From positions 1 through 20,011 of IMG/VR virus record IMGVR_UViG_3300047443_000141: 20,011 nucleotides of DNA; one strand, 5' to 3'. Under the pieces are notes generated by a model. It did not search any database, had not been told where the DNA came from, and saw only the letters and a list, made by a program, of their open reading frames with translations. This DNA is from a virus. Shown in pieces: positions 13,357-19,627 of this stretch. Position 1 is the stretch's first letter. Each line of letters begins with the position of its first letter. A program made the translations under genes and the position numbers.

Positions 13357-13601
13357 GACGCGGACTCCTTGATTTCGGCGAGCTCCATGCCGGCGGCCGG
13401 GCTGAAGGGGACGGCGCCGACGACGGGCCATGCGGCGACGGTCTCGTCGGGCTCGTATCCGGTGGAGCCCCAGCGGTCGGTGACCATCCAGCGGGCGGGG
13501 TGCGGCGGGGACGGCCAGAGGACGGCGAGACGAGTGCCTTCCGGCGAGCGGCGGACGGAGCCGATCAGGTCGGCGAGGTGGATGGTGGGCTTCTTGGCCA
13601 T
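13353..13601 (-). CDS. unknown protein, 82 aa
   Basis: An 82-residue protein (MAKKPTIHLADLIGSVRRSP, then WMVTDRWGSTGYEPDETVAA). No family is recognised. ATG 13601 has AAGGAGAG about ten bases upstream and follows a hairpin that separates it from the annealing-protein gene. It begins the next coupled block. Confidence 0.65.
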   Translation of the reverse strand: MAKKPTIHLADLIGSVRRSPEGTRLAVLWPSPPHPARWMVTDRWGSTGYEPDETVAAWPVVGAVPFSPAAGMELAEIKESAS

Positions 13602-13624
13602 GGGGTGTGCTCTCCTTAGTGGTG

Positions 13625-13661
13625 CCGGGGCCCCGCCTGATTTCGGCGGGCGGGACCCCGG
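13625..13661 (-). terminator. hairpin between the annealing-protein gene and the next block
   Basis: CCGGGG (13625-13630) pairs with CCCCGG (13656-13661), and CCCGCC (13632-13637) with GGCGGG (13645-13650), leaving an asymmetric internal loop. It sits 11 bases after the stop at 13673. With no T-tract it may attenuate rather than end transcription. Confidence 0.5.
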
Positions 13662-13672
13662 ACTTGGGTGGG

Positions 13673-14533
13673 CTACTTGGTGGGCTCGCCGGCCCACGGG
13701 TCGTCGTTGGGCGGGGCCTGCTGCTTGCCGCGGCTGGCGTTGCTCTTGATCTCGCCGCCCGTGATCCGGGCCTGGGGGAACTCGTCCTCGACGGCGATCT
13801 CTCGCCGGTCGATCGACTTGTGGGTGATCAGCAGCTGGGCGATGTCCGCGCCGGTCCACTGCTCCTTCTTGCGGCCGAGCTTCTGCTCCAGCCGCTCTTC
13901 GCTGACACCGAGACCCTTGAAGACGCCGATGGCGCCCTCGATGCGCTGCTCGATCGGCTTGCCGTCGCCCTTCTGGAGGGTCTCCCGGCACAGCTCCTCG
14001 GCCTCTTCGATGAACCAGTCGGGGATCACGGCGAAGATCGCCTCGCGGAGCCGGCGGGCACCGTTGTTCGCGTTGTTCTCGTAGATGTCCCGCAGGTCGA
14101 TGAGGGCCTCGACCTTGCCCTTCACGAACTTGGCGTGAGGGACGATGAAGGTGAGGACGTGACGGGTGTTGGCCTCGACGTCCCACGCCCACGCCTGCAT
14201 CTCGGACTGGCGGTACTCGTCGTCGCGGCGCATCTCGGTGACGCCGTACTGAATATTTCCCCAGGTCTGGGCCAGCGCCTTGGCCAGGTGGATGGTGGAG
14301 CCTTCGACGGCGCCACCAGCTCGCGGGAAGCGGAAGCGGGACTTTTCGGCGAGGGCCATGGAGCCGCAGGCGGACTGCGTGGCGTTGCGGGCGCGGCCGA
14401 TCTCGCGGGGGAACTGGCGGGCCACGTAGATGGCGGCCTGTACTTCGGCGACGGCGCGGGACTGTTCGACGGCGGTGGCTTGGCCAACACGGTCGGGGCC
14501 GGTCACGGCCTGCTGCTGGGCGGGGAAGTTCAC
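13673..14533 (-). CDS. putative single-strand annealing recombination protein
   Basis: A 286-residue protein of a phage recombination-associated family. Key segments are AAIYVARQFPREIGRARNAT, LAEKSRFRFPRAGGAVEGST, IHLAKALAQTWGNIQYGVTE, then AWDVEANTRHVLTFIVPHAK and RDIYENNANNGARRLREAIF. The tail after about 250 is disordered and charged, ending near DDPWAG. The upstream gene is a RecE/YqaJ-like exonuclease, the usual partner of RecT/Bet-type annealing proteins. GTG 14533 overlaps that gene's stop (GTGA) with AAGGAG at 8 bases. I infer annealing activity from family pattern and context. Confidence 0.65.
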   Translation of the reverse strand: MNFPAQQQAVTGPDRVGQATAVEQSRAVAEVQAAIYVARQFPREIGRARNATQSACGSMALAEKSRFRFPRAGGAVEGSTIHLAKALAQTWGNIQYGVTEMRRDDEYRQSEMQAWAWDVEANTRHVLTFIVPHAKFVKGKVEALIDLRDIYENNANNGARRLREAIFAVIPDWFIEEAEELCRETLQKGDGKPIEQRIEGAIGVFKGLGVSEERLEQKLGRKKEQWTGADIAQLLITHKSIDRREIAVEDEFPQARITGGEIKSNASRGKQQAPPNDDPWAGEPTK

Positions 14534-15402
14534 AGGTAGATCTCCTTGTCGCGGTTCTCGGCATAGCCGGGTAGGGCGAGGTAGTTGGGCTCGTGGTCGG
14601 CGTAGCCAGGCCAGTAGCTGGTGCTCATGCACTCGGCGAAGGTCTCGATGGCGCGGCGGTTCTTGGCGCCCGCGATGACGCGGGAGCCGAATTCGATGCC
14701 GATGACGTTGACGAGGTAGGGGGCCTTCTTCTCCTGTGCGATCAGGAGGAGTTCGGCGTTCTGGTCGCCGAGCCCGAGGGCCCTGGCGCCGGTCTCGTAC
14801 CAGTCGGCTTGCTGGTTGTAGCCGTACTTGGCGATGTCCTTCTGCATGGCTTCGTCGCTGGCGTCGGTGGTGGTCTTGTAGTCGGGGATGATCAGCCGGC
14901 CGCCCTGGATGGAGGGCAGCCAGTCGAAGCGCACGCGGCACCGGATCCCGCTGGGCTCGTCGATCCAGAAGCCGGACTGCTCAGGCGCTCCGTAGGCGGG
15001 GTCGAGGAGTGCGGCGGCGAGGGGGTGGCGTCGGATGGCGTCGGCCATGTCCTTGACCATCTGCATCTCGTGGTCCTTGAGCGGGATGCCGCCGCGCTCA
15101 CGAATCTCGGCGATCTTCGTCTTGGTCGGGCCGGTGTCCCAGCGGGCGCCGGGGACGACTTCGAGGTCGGGCCCGTTGCCGAGGACGGTCTTGTGGGCGG
15201 CGTTGCCGTAGTCGAAGGTCTTGGTGGCCGGCTGCGGGTTGTCCTGCTCGTACCGGAACTTGGCGGGGCAGGACGGCGGCAGGAGCTTGCGGGCACCCGA
15301 CGAGGAGAGGGACGTCTTGTCCGCGTGGTACGCCTCGTTGGACAGGTCGGTGTGGAGGCCCAGGGCGGGCGCTCCGACTGCTGGTTCGGCGATGGTGGTC
15401 AT
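14530..15402 (-). CDS. PDDEXK exonuclease, RecE/exodeoxyribonuclease VIII-like
   Basis: A 290-residue nuclease of the RecB/RecE superfamily. Motifs in order: SLSSSGARKLLPPSC (31-45), FDYGNAAHKTVLG (His70), Glu141 region, RVRFDWLPS (Asp160), IIPDYKTTTD (Asp174-x-Lys176) and YGYNQQADWY (193-202). These fit the catalytic E/D-ExK-QxxxY pattern. It would resect duplex ends to give single strands for the neighbouring annealing protein. ATG 15402 overlaps the upstream stop (ATGA); the ribosome binding site is weak, so coupling is likely. Confidence 0.85.
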   Translation of the reverse strand: MTTIAEPAVGAPALGLHTDLSNEAYHADKTSLSSSGARKLLPPSCPAKFRYEQDNPQPATKTFDYGNAAHKTVLGNGPDLEVVPGARWDTGPTKTKIAEIRERGGIPLKDHEMQMVKDMADAIRRHPLAAALLDPAYGAPEQSGFWIDEPSGIRCRVRFDWLPSIQGGRLIIPDYKTTTDASDEAMQKDIAKYGYNQQADWYETGARALGLGDQNAELLLIAQEKKAPYLVNVIGIEFGSRVIAGAKNRRAIETFAECMSTSYWPGYADHEPNYLALPGYAENRDKEIYL

Positions 15403-15899
15403 GCGGCGGCGCCTTCGATGAGTGACGTGTAGTAGCAGTGGCCGGGCCGCTCGCTGTGGAGTTCGAGCAGGCCGCGGCGGTGCAGGGCGTCGAGGTGGCG
15501 GTGGGCCACGGACCGGTAGATGTGGGTGCCTGCGGCGCGGCGGAGGACGACCTTGGCCCGCCCCGGCGTCCACTCGCCGCCCTCGTTGGCGATGGCCTGC
15601 ATGAGGGCGAGTTCCATCTGCTGCGCGGTGACGGGGTGACGGTCGGCTGGCTTGGGGTTGGGCAGGTAGGCCCGCTGGTCGTCGACGGTGACGGGGAGGA
15701 GCTGGCCTCGGCGGGCGAGGTCTCGCAGGTCTCGGCGTGCGGCATTGCGGCCGATGCCGGACCACGGGGTGACGCTGTACAGGTCTTGGGCGAGCCTGGT
15801 GGTGACGGGCCGCCGCGGGCCTTCCTTGATGAGCGCGAAGAGACTGTCGCGGCGTGCGGTGACGTCCAGGGCGCCCCTGGTCTCGAGCATGGCGGTCAT
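15399..15899 (-). CDS. tandem winged-helix DNA-binding protein, 166 aa
   Basis: A 166-residue protein with two winged-helix-like units. The first is at about 15-75 (RRDSLFALIKEGPRRPVTTR, GIGRNAARRDLRDLARRGQL). The second is at about 90-165 (QMELALMQAIANEGGEWTPG, RSVAHRHLDALHRRGLLELH). It probably binds DNA and sits just before the exonuclease gene in the transcript. ATG 15899 overlaps the coiled-coil gene stop (ATGA). The partner or target is unknown. Confidence 0.7.
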   Translation of the reverse strand: MTAMLETRGALDVTARRDSLFALIKEGPRRPVTTRLAQDLYSVTPWSGIGRNAARRDLRDLARRGQLLPVTVDDQRAYLPNPKPADRHPVTAQQMELALMQAIANEGGEWTPGRAKVVLRRAAGTHIYRSVAHRHLDALHRRGLLELHSERPGHCYYTSLIEGAAA

Positions 15900-16093
15900 C
15901 GGTTGAGGTCCCTTGCGAGTTCGTTGACCAGGTCTTTGGCGGTGTCGACCTTCTCTTCGAGTTCGTCGTGGCGTCGCTTCAGCTCGTCGCGCTCGTCGGT
16001 GAGCTCGCGGACCTGGTCGGAGAGTTCGTCGTTTGCGGCCTCAAGCTGCTCGATGCGGGCTTCGAGCTCGTCGGGTTCGATCGTGGTCGTCAT
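15896..16093 (-). CDS. small coiled-coil protein, 65 aa
   Basis: A 65-residue protein that is almost entirely heptad-like coiled coil (ARIEQLEAANDELSDQVREL, TDERDELKRRHDELEEKVDT), strongly acidic. ATG 16093 overlaps the DnaQ stop (ATGA) and its own stop overlaps the next start. It may be an oligomerisation or adaptor piece for the nuclease neighbours; that is inference. Confidence 0.75.
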   Translation of the reverse strand: MTTTIEPDELEARIEQLEAANDELSDQVRELTDERDELKRRHDELEEKVDTAKDLVNELARDLNR

Positions 16094-16743
16094 GAGGCAC
16101 CGTCCACGAGGTTGACGCGGTAGCGCTCGCGGGCGCCGGGGCTGGAGCAGACGGTGGTGTACAGGTCGAAGGCCCAGCGCGCGTCGGGGAGGGCGGTGTG
16201 CCGCTCGCCCGGTCCGGGCTGGCGGACGCCCATGTGCTTGCTGACGTCGCTGGTGGAGAACGAGTAGGCCTCGCCGGGCATTGCGCCGGGCTCGGCGGAG
16301 TAGAGGAAGCCGGCGGCGAACGTGGCGACGCAGAGCGGCCGGTAGTGCCACGGGGCGGCGCCGAGCATGCGGCGGAGGAAGTCGGCGTCGAAGGCGCCCA
16401 CGTTGGAGCCGATGAGGATGGCGCCGTCGAGCAGCTGGTGGATCTCCTTGAAGAGCTCGCCGAGGCTGAGTGTCTGACTGGTGATCATGTCGATGGCTTC
16501 GGCGCCCTCGGGGACGGTCATCCGCTCGTGGTAGCCGTTGATCTCCAGGGCCTCGGGGTCGGCTTCGAGGAGGGCCTGCTCGCTCGGCCGTTTCTGCCAG
16601 AGGTACTCGGAGACCATGCCATCGACTCCGCGGTAGACGATGGCGATTTCCCAGGCGTCGTGGCGCTCCGGGTCCAGGCCGGTGGTCTCCAGGTCCACTG
16701 ACGCCAGCGGCCTGGGCTGCTTTGTGGTGCTTTCGGTACTCAT
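16090..16743 (-). CDS. DnaQ-like DEDDh 3'-5' exonuclease
   Basis: A 217-residue exonuclease with all three Exo motifs: ExoI SVDLETTGLD (Asp17, Glu19), ExoII GSNVGAFDADFL (Asp119) and ExoIII HTALPDARWAFDLY (His182, Asp187). The His in ExoIII places it in the DEDDh class with DnaQ. It could proofread host polymerase products or trim ends in recombination with the RecE-like enzyme downstream. ATG 16743 has a weak AAAGCGAG site and follows a 168-base intergenic region with two hairpins. Confidence 0.9.
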   Translation of the reverse strand: MSTESTTKQPRPLASVDLETTGLDPERHDAWEIAIVYRGVDGMVSEYLWQKRPSEQALLEADPEALEINGYHERMTVPEGAEAIDMITSQTLSLGELFKEIHQLLDGAILIGSNVGAFDADFLRRMLGAAPWHYRPLCVATFAAGFLYSAEPGAMPGEAYSFSTSDVSKHMGVRQPGPGERHTALPDARWAFDLYTTVCSSPGARERYRVNLVDGAS

Positions 16744-16771
16744 GTGACTCGCTTTCGGATAAGGGGTGCCG

Positions 16772-16815
16772 GGCCTCGCCGCCCGTGACCGGGGGGTTGT
16801 TGGGGCGGCGAGGCC
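16772..16815 (-). other. long intergenic hairpin with 13-bp perfect stem
   Basis: A perfect 13-bp stem (16772-16784 with 16803-16815) closes an 18-base loop. It lies in the gap between the HNH gene and the DnaQ gene, closer to DnaQ. No T-tract follows on the minus strand. It could be an attenuator or an RNA processing site. Confidence 0.55.
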
Positions 16816-16871
16816 TCGGCTGGCCGCGGAGTTGGGGGGACTCGACGCGGCCGGTATGGGAGGTGTTGATC

Positions 16872-16907
16872 GCCCCGCCGCCAGCCGGTGTCATCCGACG
16901 GCGGGGC
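16872..16907 (-). other. hairpin with conserved loop, copy 1
   Basis: GCCCCGCCG (16872-16880) pairs with CGGCGGGGC (16899-16907) around an 18-base loop. The loop contains AGCCGGTGTCATC (16883-16895), identical to the loop of the hairpin at 18054-18091, while the stems differ. It begins four bases after the HNH stop at 16912. Confidence 0.6.
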
Positions 16908-16911
16908 TGGC

Positions 16912-17319
16912 TTAGGCGGCGCCCACGTCGGCCTGCTTCGTGCTGCTCGGGTCGACGTAGAACTCGTCGACGCCGAAGAGGCCTTCGTCCTGCGGCGCCA
17001 TCTGCTTCTCGGCCTTCTTGAAGATCCGGCGGACGCCGTCGTAGCAGTCGGGGCACAGGGCGATCAGGCGACGAGCGGGCAGCTGCGCGGCGGTCACGAA
17101 GTCGCCCTCGTTCACCGGGTCGCGGGGTGTCGCGATCAGGTGGATGCGGGCCTTGCGCTTCGACACGTACTCGTCGTTGGTGAGCTCGCAGCGCCCCGGC
17201 TTCCGGGTGCGGTCCGCGTGCTTCGCGCCGCACACTCCCTTGCATTCGCAGCGGCCCTCGGCCCGCTTCATCACCGCGGTCCACAGGGCGGCGCCGACTA
17301 TCGGCGGGCGGACGGTCAT
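16912..17319 (-). CDS. HNH-like nuclease, 135 aa
   Basis: A 135-residue protein with an HNH-like metal/Cys layout. It reads VMKRAEGRCECKGVCGAKHA, then GRCELTNDEYVSKRKARIHL, then ALCPDCYDGVRRIF, with paired Cys before and after the central His. The classical second His/Asn pair is not obvious, so activity is uncertain. ATG 17319 overlaps the upstream stop (ATGA). The hairpin with the conserved loop follows its stop. Confidence 0.65.
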   Translation of the reverse strand: MTVRPPIVGAALWTAVMKRAEGRCECKGVCGAKHADRTRKPGRCELTNDEYVSKRKARIHLIATPRDPVNEGDFVTAAQLPARRLIALCPDCYDGVRRIFKKAEKQMAPQDEGLFGVDEFYVDPSSTKQADVGAA

Positions 17320-17984
17320 GCTGCCCCCACCGCCTCCGGCACCGGGTGCTTCTCGATGACCGCGCGGATCGCCTTGATCGGCGGGGTGTCGTGCGGGCCC
17401 CTGCGGTCAGGGGTCGTGCACAGTCCGAACGAGGTCCGGCGGGCGACACCCGGGGCGACGAAGTACGACAGGTCGTACTGCCACTTCGAGCCGTCTGCGG
17501 CTGCCCGGCCCACTCGGGTCTGCAGGACGAAGCCGTCGTCACGCGGGGCCCACGCCTGCTGAACGGCCCAGCCGTTGGCCTCGGCGAACGCGAGCAGGGA
17601 GGCGACCGGTTTGGGCAGGGCGTAGCCGGCCGGCGCCGTGTCCGTGATGCCCGCCCGGAGGCGAGCCACTGTGGTGTCCCGGACGTTCTGCTCGGCCGGG
17701 GTCAGCACGTTGTCGCGCGCCAGGGCGGCGTCCAGCGTCACGGTCCGGCCGGAGTAGCGGCAGGTCCACCCGATGCCGGTGGCGTCACGGATGACCGCGC
17801 GCCGCTGTCCGCTCAGGTCCCACATCGACTTCGGCTCGTGCGTGGTCAGCGCTCCGTCGCGGACGCCGGTCGAGTTGCCGCACTCGCAGCGCACCCAGAC
17901 GCAACGGAACAGCTCGTACCACCAGTTCGGCGGGAGGATCGACGGGTCGTACTTCGCGGTGGCAGTCTCGGCTGTGATGGTCAC
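17316..17984 (-). CDS. unknown protein, 222 aa
   Basis: A 222-residue protein with a Trp/Cys-rich N-terminal region (LPPNWWYELFRCVWVRCECG) that may bind zinc, and a C-terminal domain (VASLLAFAEANGWAVQQAWA, KWQYDLSYFVAPGVARRTSF). No family is recognised. GTG 17984 follows GGAGGGA; an upstream in-frame ATG at 18077 lies in the loop of the hairpin at 18054-18091 and would add a Pro/Lys-rich leader, which I consider less likely. The last 4 bases overlap the HNH start. Confidence 0.7.
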   Translation of the reverse strand: MTITAETATAKYDPSILPPNWWYELFRCVWVRCECGNSTGVRDGALTTHEPKSMWDLSGQRRAVIRDATGIGWTCRYSGRTVTLDAALARDNVLTPAEQNVRDTTVARLRAGITDTAPAGYALPKPVASLLAFAEANGWAVQQAWAPRDDGFVLQTRVGRAAADGSKWQYDLSYFVAPGVARRTSFGLCTTPDRRGPHDTPPIKAIRAVIEKHPVPEAVGAA

Positions 17985-18053
17985 TGGATCCCTCCGTGGG
18001 ATGCTGGTGTCGAATCCCCGGGCGGTTCCGACGCTCGGGGGTTTCTTCTTGGG

Positions 18054-18091
18054 CGCCGGGCCGCGAGCCGGTGTCATCTGGCGGCCCGGCG
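18054..18091 (-). other. hairpin with conserved loop, copy 2
   Basis: CGCCGGGCCGC (18054-18064) pairs perfectly with GCGGCCCGGCG (18081-18091) around a 16-base loop. The loop holds AGCCGGTGTCATC (18066-18078), the same 13 bases as in the hairpin at 16872-16907. It starts two bases after the stop at 18094. Confidence 0.6.
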
Positions 18092-18093
18092 AG

Positions 18094-18546
18094 TCAGGTG
18101 GCGGCGACGTGGCCGGGGTCGGTGACGGGACCGAAGACTCCTCCGTCGCCCCGGGCCTTCAAGGCGGCCAGTTGTGCGGTGTCGACGGCGGTCAGCGGTG
18201 ACTCGGGCAGCGGCAGGACGCGCGTGATGACCGGGATCTCCTGCGTCCGCGCGGCGGCGGCTTCGGCGAAGGTCCGGATGTCAAGGCGGCGTTCGAGGTC
18301 GGCGATCTGGTCTTCCAGCCCGCGGACGATCTCGCCGTGACGTTCGTCGATGCGGGCGATGACCTCGGCGTGCCGGGCTTCGGCGTCATCGAGTTGGATG
18401 CGCAGGGTCTTGATGAGAAGGTCGGCGCCGGCGCGAAGGATTTGCTGGCGTTCGACCTCGTCGACAGCCCGGTGCTGGGGGTGGCGCGGCTTGCGGACGG
18501 GACGCTCGAAGAGTCCGAGCCGAGGCAGGTAAGCGGTGAGCGTCAC
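18094..18546 (-). CDS. coiled-coil protein, 150 aa
   Basis: A 150-residue protein. The centre (about 30-95) is a long charged helix (LLIKTLRIQLDDAEARHAEV, HGEIVRGLEDQIADLERRLD), likely a coiled coil, and the C-terminus is unstructured-looking. GTG 18546 overlaps the upstream stop (GTGA) with AAGGGG close by. Function is unknown. Confidence 0.7.
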   Translation of the reverse strand: MTLTAYLPRLGLFERPVRKPRHPQHRAVDEVERQQILRAGADLLIKTLRIQLDDAEARHAEVIARIDERHGEIVRGLEDQIADLERRLDIRTFAEAAAARTQEIPVITRVLPLPESPLTAVDTAQLAALKARGDGGVFGPVTDPGHVAAT

Positions 18547-18662
18547 TGCTCCCCCTTGATCGCGGCCGGGGCGGCCTGGGACAGGTAGCGGACCTCGCGG
18601 ACGACGATCAGCAGCCAGATGCAGCCGATGACCGCGACGGCGATCCAGATAGCGGTGCTCAC
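18543..18662 (-). CDS. mini membrane protein, 39 aa
   Basis: A 39-residue peptide starting MSTAIWIAVAVIGCIWLLIV, a single transmembrane helix, then a short tail (VREVRYLSQAAPAAIKGEQ). GTG 18662 and the TGA at 18543 both fit four-base overlaps with the neighbours. Two such peptides lie side by side here, so they may act in the membrane together. Confidence 0.6.
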   Translation of the reverse strand: MSTAIWIAVAVIGCIWLLIVVREVRYLSQAAPAAIKGEQ

Positions 18663-18757
18663 TGCCCCTCCCGGGTGTTGCGGTTGCGGCGGTCGTCGCG
18701 GGCGCTGGCGAGGAGCAGGGTCACGGCTGCGACGGCGATGAATAGGCCGGCGATCAC
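18659..18757 (-). CDS. mini membrane protein, 32 aa
   Basis: A 32-residue peptide (MIAGLFIAVAAVTLLLASAR plus a charged tail DDRRNRNTREGQ), one transmembrane helix with a positive-charged end. GTG 18757 overlaps the upstream stop (GTGA) and has AAGGAG five bases before it; its stop overlaps the start of the 39-residue peptide. Confidence 0.6.
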   Translation of the reverse strand: MIAGLFIAVAAVTLLLASARDDRRNRNTREGQ

Positions 18758-19104
18758 GGCATCTCCTTGCCGATGCGGTCGGTGAGCGCGTTCGTGTCCG
18801 CCCGCCAGCTCTGCGGGTGATCCCAGTTCGCTGCCGGATAGGCGCCCTGCAGGAGTGCGGTAATCTGCCGGGACCCGCCTTGCTGGAACTTGAGGATCTG
18901 TCCGTCGGCAGTGAGAGCGCGGGCGACGAAGTGGCGGCAGCCGGTGCCGGTGGTGTCGGTCCACAACGGCGTGACCAGCACGGTGGCGGCGCCCGGGGCG
19001 ATCCGGCGGATACGCATGGCTAGCCGGGTCTGGTGGCGGCGACGTCGGGACGCGGACGCTTTGCGCGGGTGCAGCGGCAGGGCTTCGAGGATGGTTGCCA
19101 TCAC
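18754..19104 (-). CDS. unknown protein, 116 aa
   Basis: A 116-residue protein with a basic N-terminus (HPRKASASRRRRHQTRLAMR) and a domain with strands and helices (AATVLVTPLWTDTTGTGCRH, GGSRQITALLQGAYPAANWD). No family is recognised. It starts at GTG 19104 or ATG 19101; the GTG overlaps the upstream stop. Confidence 0.65.
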   Translation of the reverse strand: MMATILEALPLHPRKASASRRRRHQTRLAMRIRRIAPGAATVLVTPLWTDTTGTGCRHFVARALTADGQILKFQQGGSRQITALLQGAYPAANWDHPQSWRADTNALTDRIGKEMP

Positions 19105-19433
19105 GCCGCAGCCTTCGGGGCGAGGTGCTCGTCGGCGATCCGCAGCGTGTGGTCGGTGAGTTCGACGATCCGGTCCGCAGCCGCCTGCATGCCTTCAATC
19201 CGCAGCCGGTTGGCGAGGTCCCCGACGAACTCCCGCAGCAGCGGGTCGACCTTGACCGCGGGCCTCGGCTTGGACCTGCCGGCCTCCAGGGAGTCGAGCA
19301 GGGCCTGCATGGTCGAGGTGAGGTAGCCGATCGCCTCGGCCGACTGGACCCGGTCGTGAATGTTCTTCTGCTGGGCCAGCGCCAGGTACTTGCGGGCGGA
19401 GGCTTCGGCGATGTGGAGCGGAGCTGCGGTCAC
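19101..19433 (-). CDS. unknown helical protein, 110 aa
   Basis: A 110-residue, mostly helical protein (ASARKYLALAQQKNIHDRVQ, EAIGYLTSTMQALLDSLEAG, RIVELTDHTLRIADEHLAP). GTG 19433 overlaps the upstream stop (GTGA) and follows GAGGAGAA at 5 bases. Family unknown. Confidence 0.7.
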   Translation of the reverse strand: MTAAPLHIAEASARKYLALAQQKNIHDRVQSAEAIGYLTSTMQALLDSLEAGRSKPRPAVKVDPLLREFVGDLANRLRIEGMQAAADRIVELTDHTLRIADEHLAPKAAA

Positions 19434-19627
19434 GACTTCTCCTCGGGCGTGCAGGTGCAGTTCTCGGGGTGGGCGCAGGCGAGGAGGTCGAAGACCTGCT
19501 CATACCAGGCGTTGGGCTGGAGGGCCTTGCCGTGGCCTGCGGGCGGCGCGGCAAGCAGCGAGTTCAGGCGGGCATCCGCCTCCACGACCGTGCTACGCAC
19601 GTCCAGGTCGCGGATCGGGCGGGTCAT
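19430..19627 (-). CDS. unknown protein, 65 aa
   Basis: A 65-residue protein (MTRPIRDLDVRSTVVEADAR, then NAWYEQVFDLLACAHPENCT) with two or three Cys near the end (CAHPENCTC) that could bind metal. ATG 19627 overlaps the upstream stop (ATGA). Family unknown. Confidence 0.65.
   Translation of the reverse strand: MTRPIRDLDVRSTVVEADARLNSLLAAPPAGHGKALQPNAWYEQVFDLLACAHPENCTCTPEEKS

Noticed and set aside
16816-16895. A short peptide starting at the ATG in the hairpin loop (MTPAGGG...)
   Set aside because: The frame runs on out of frame through the DnaQ gene, so it is not a separate gene; the conserved loop is better read as RNA structure.
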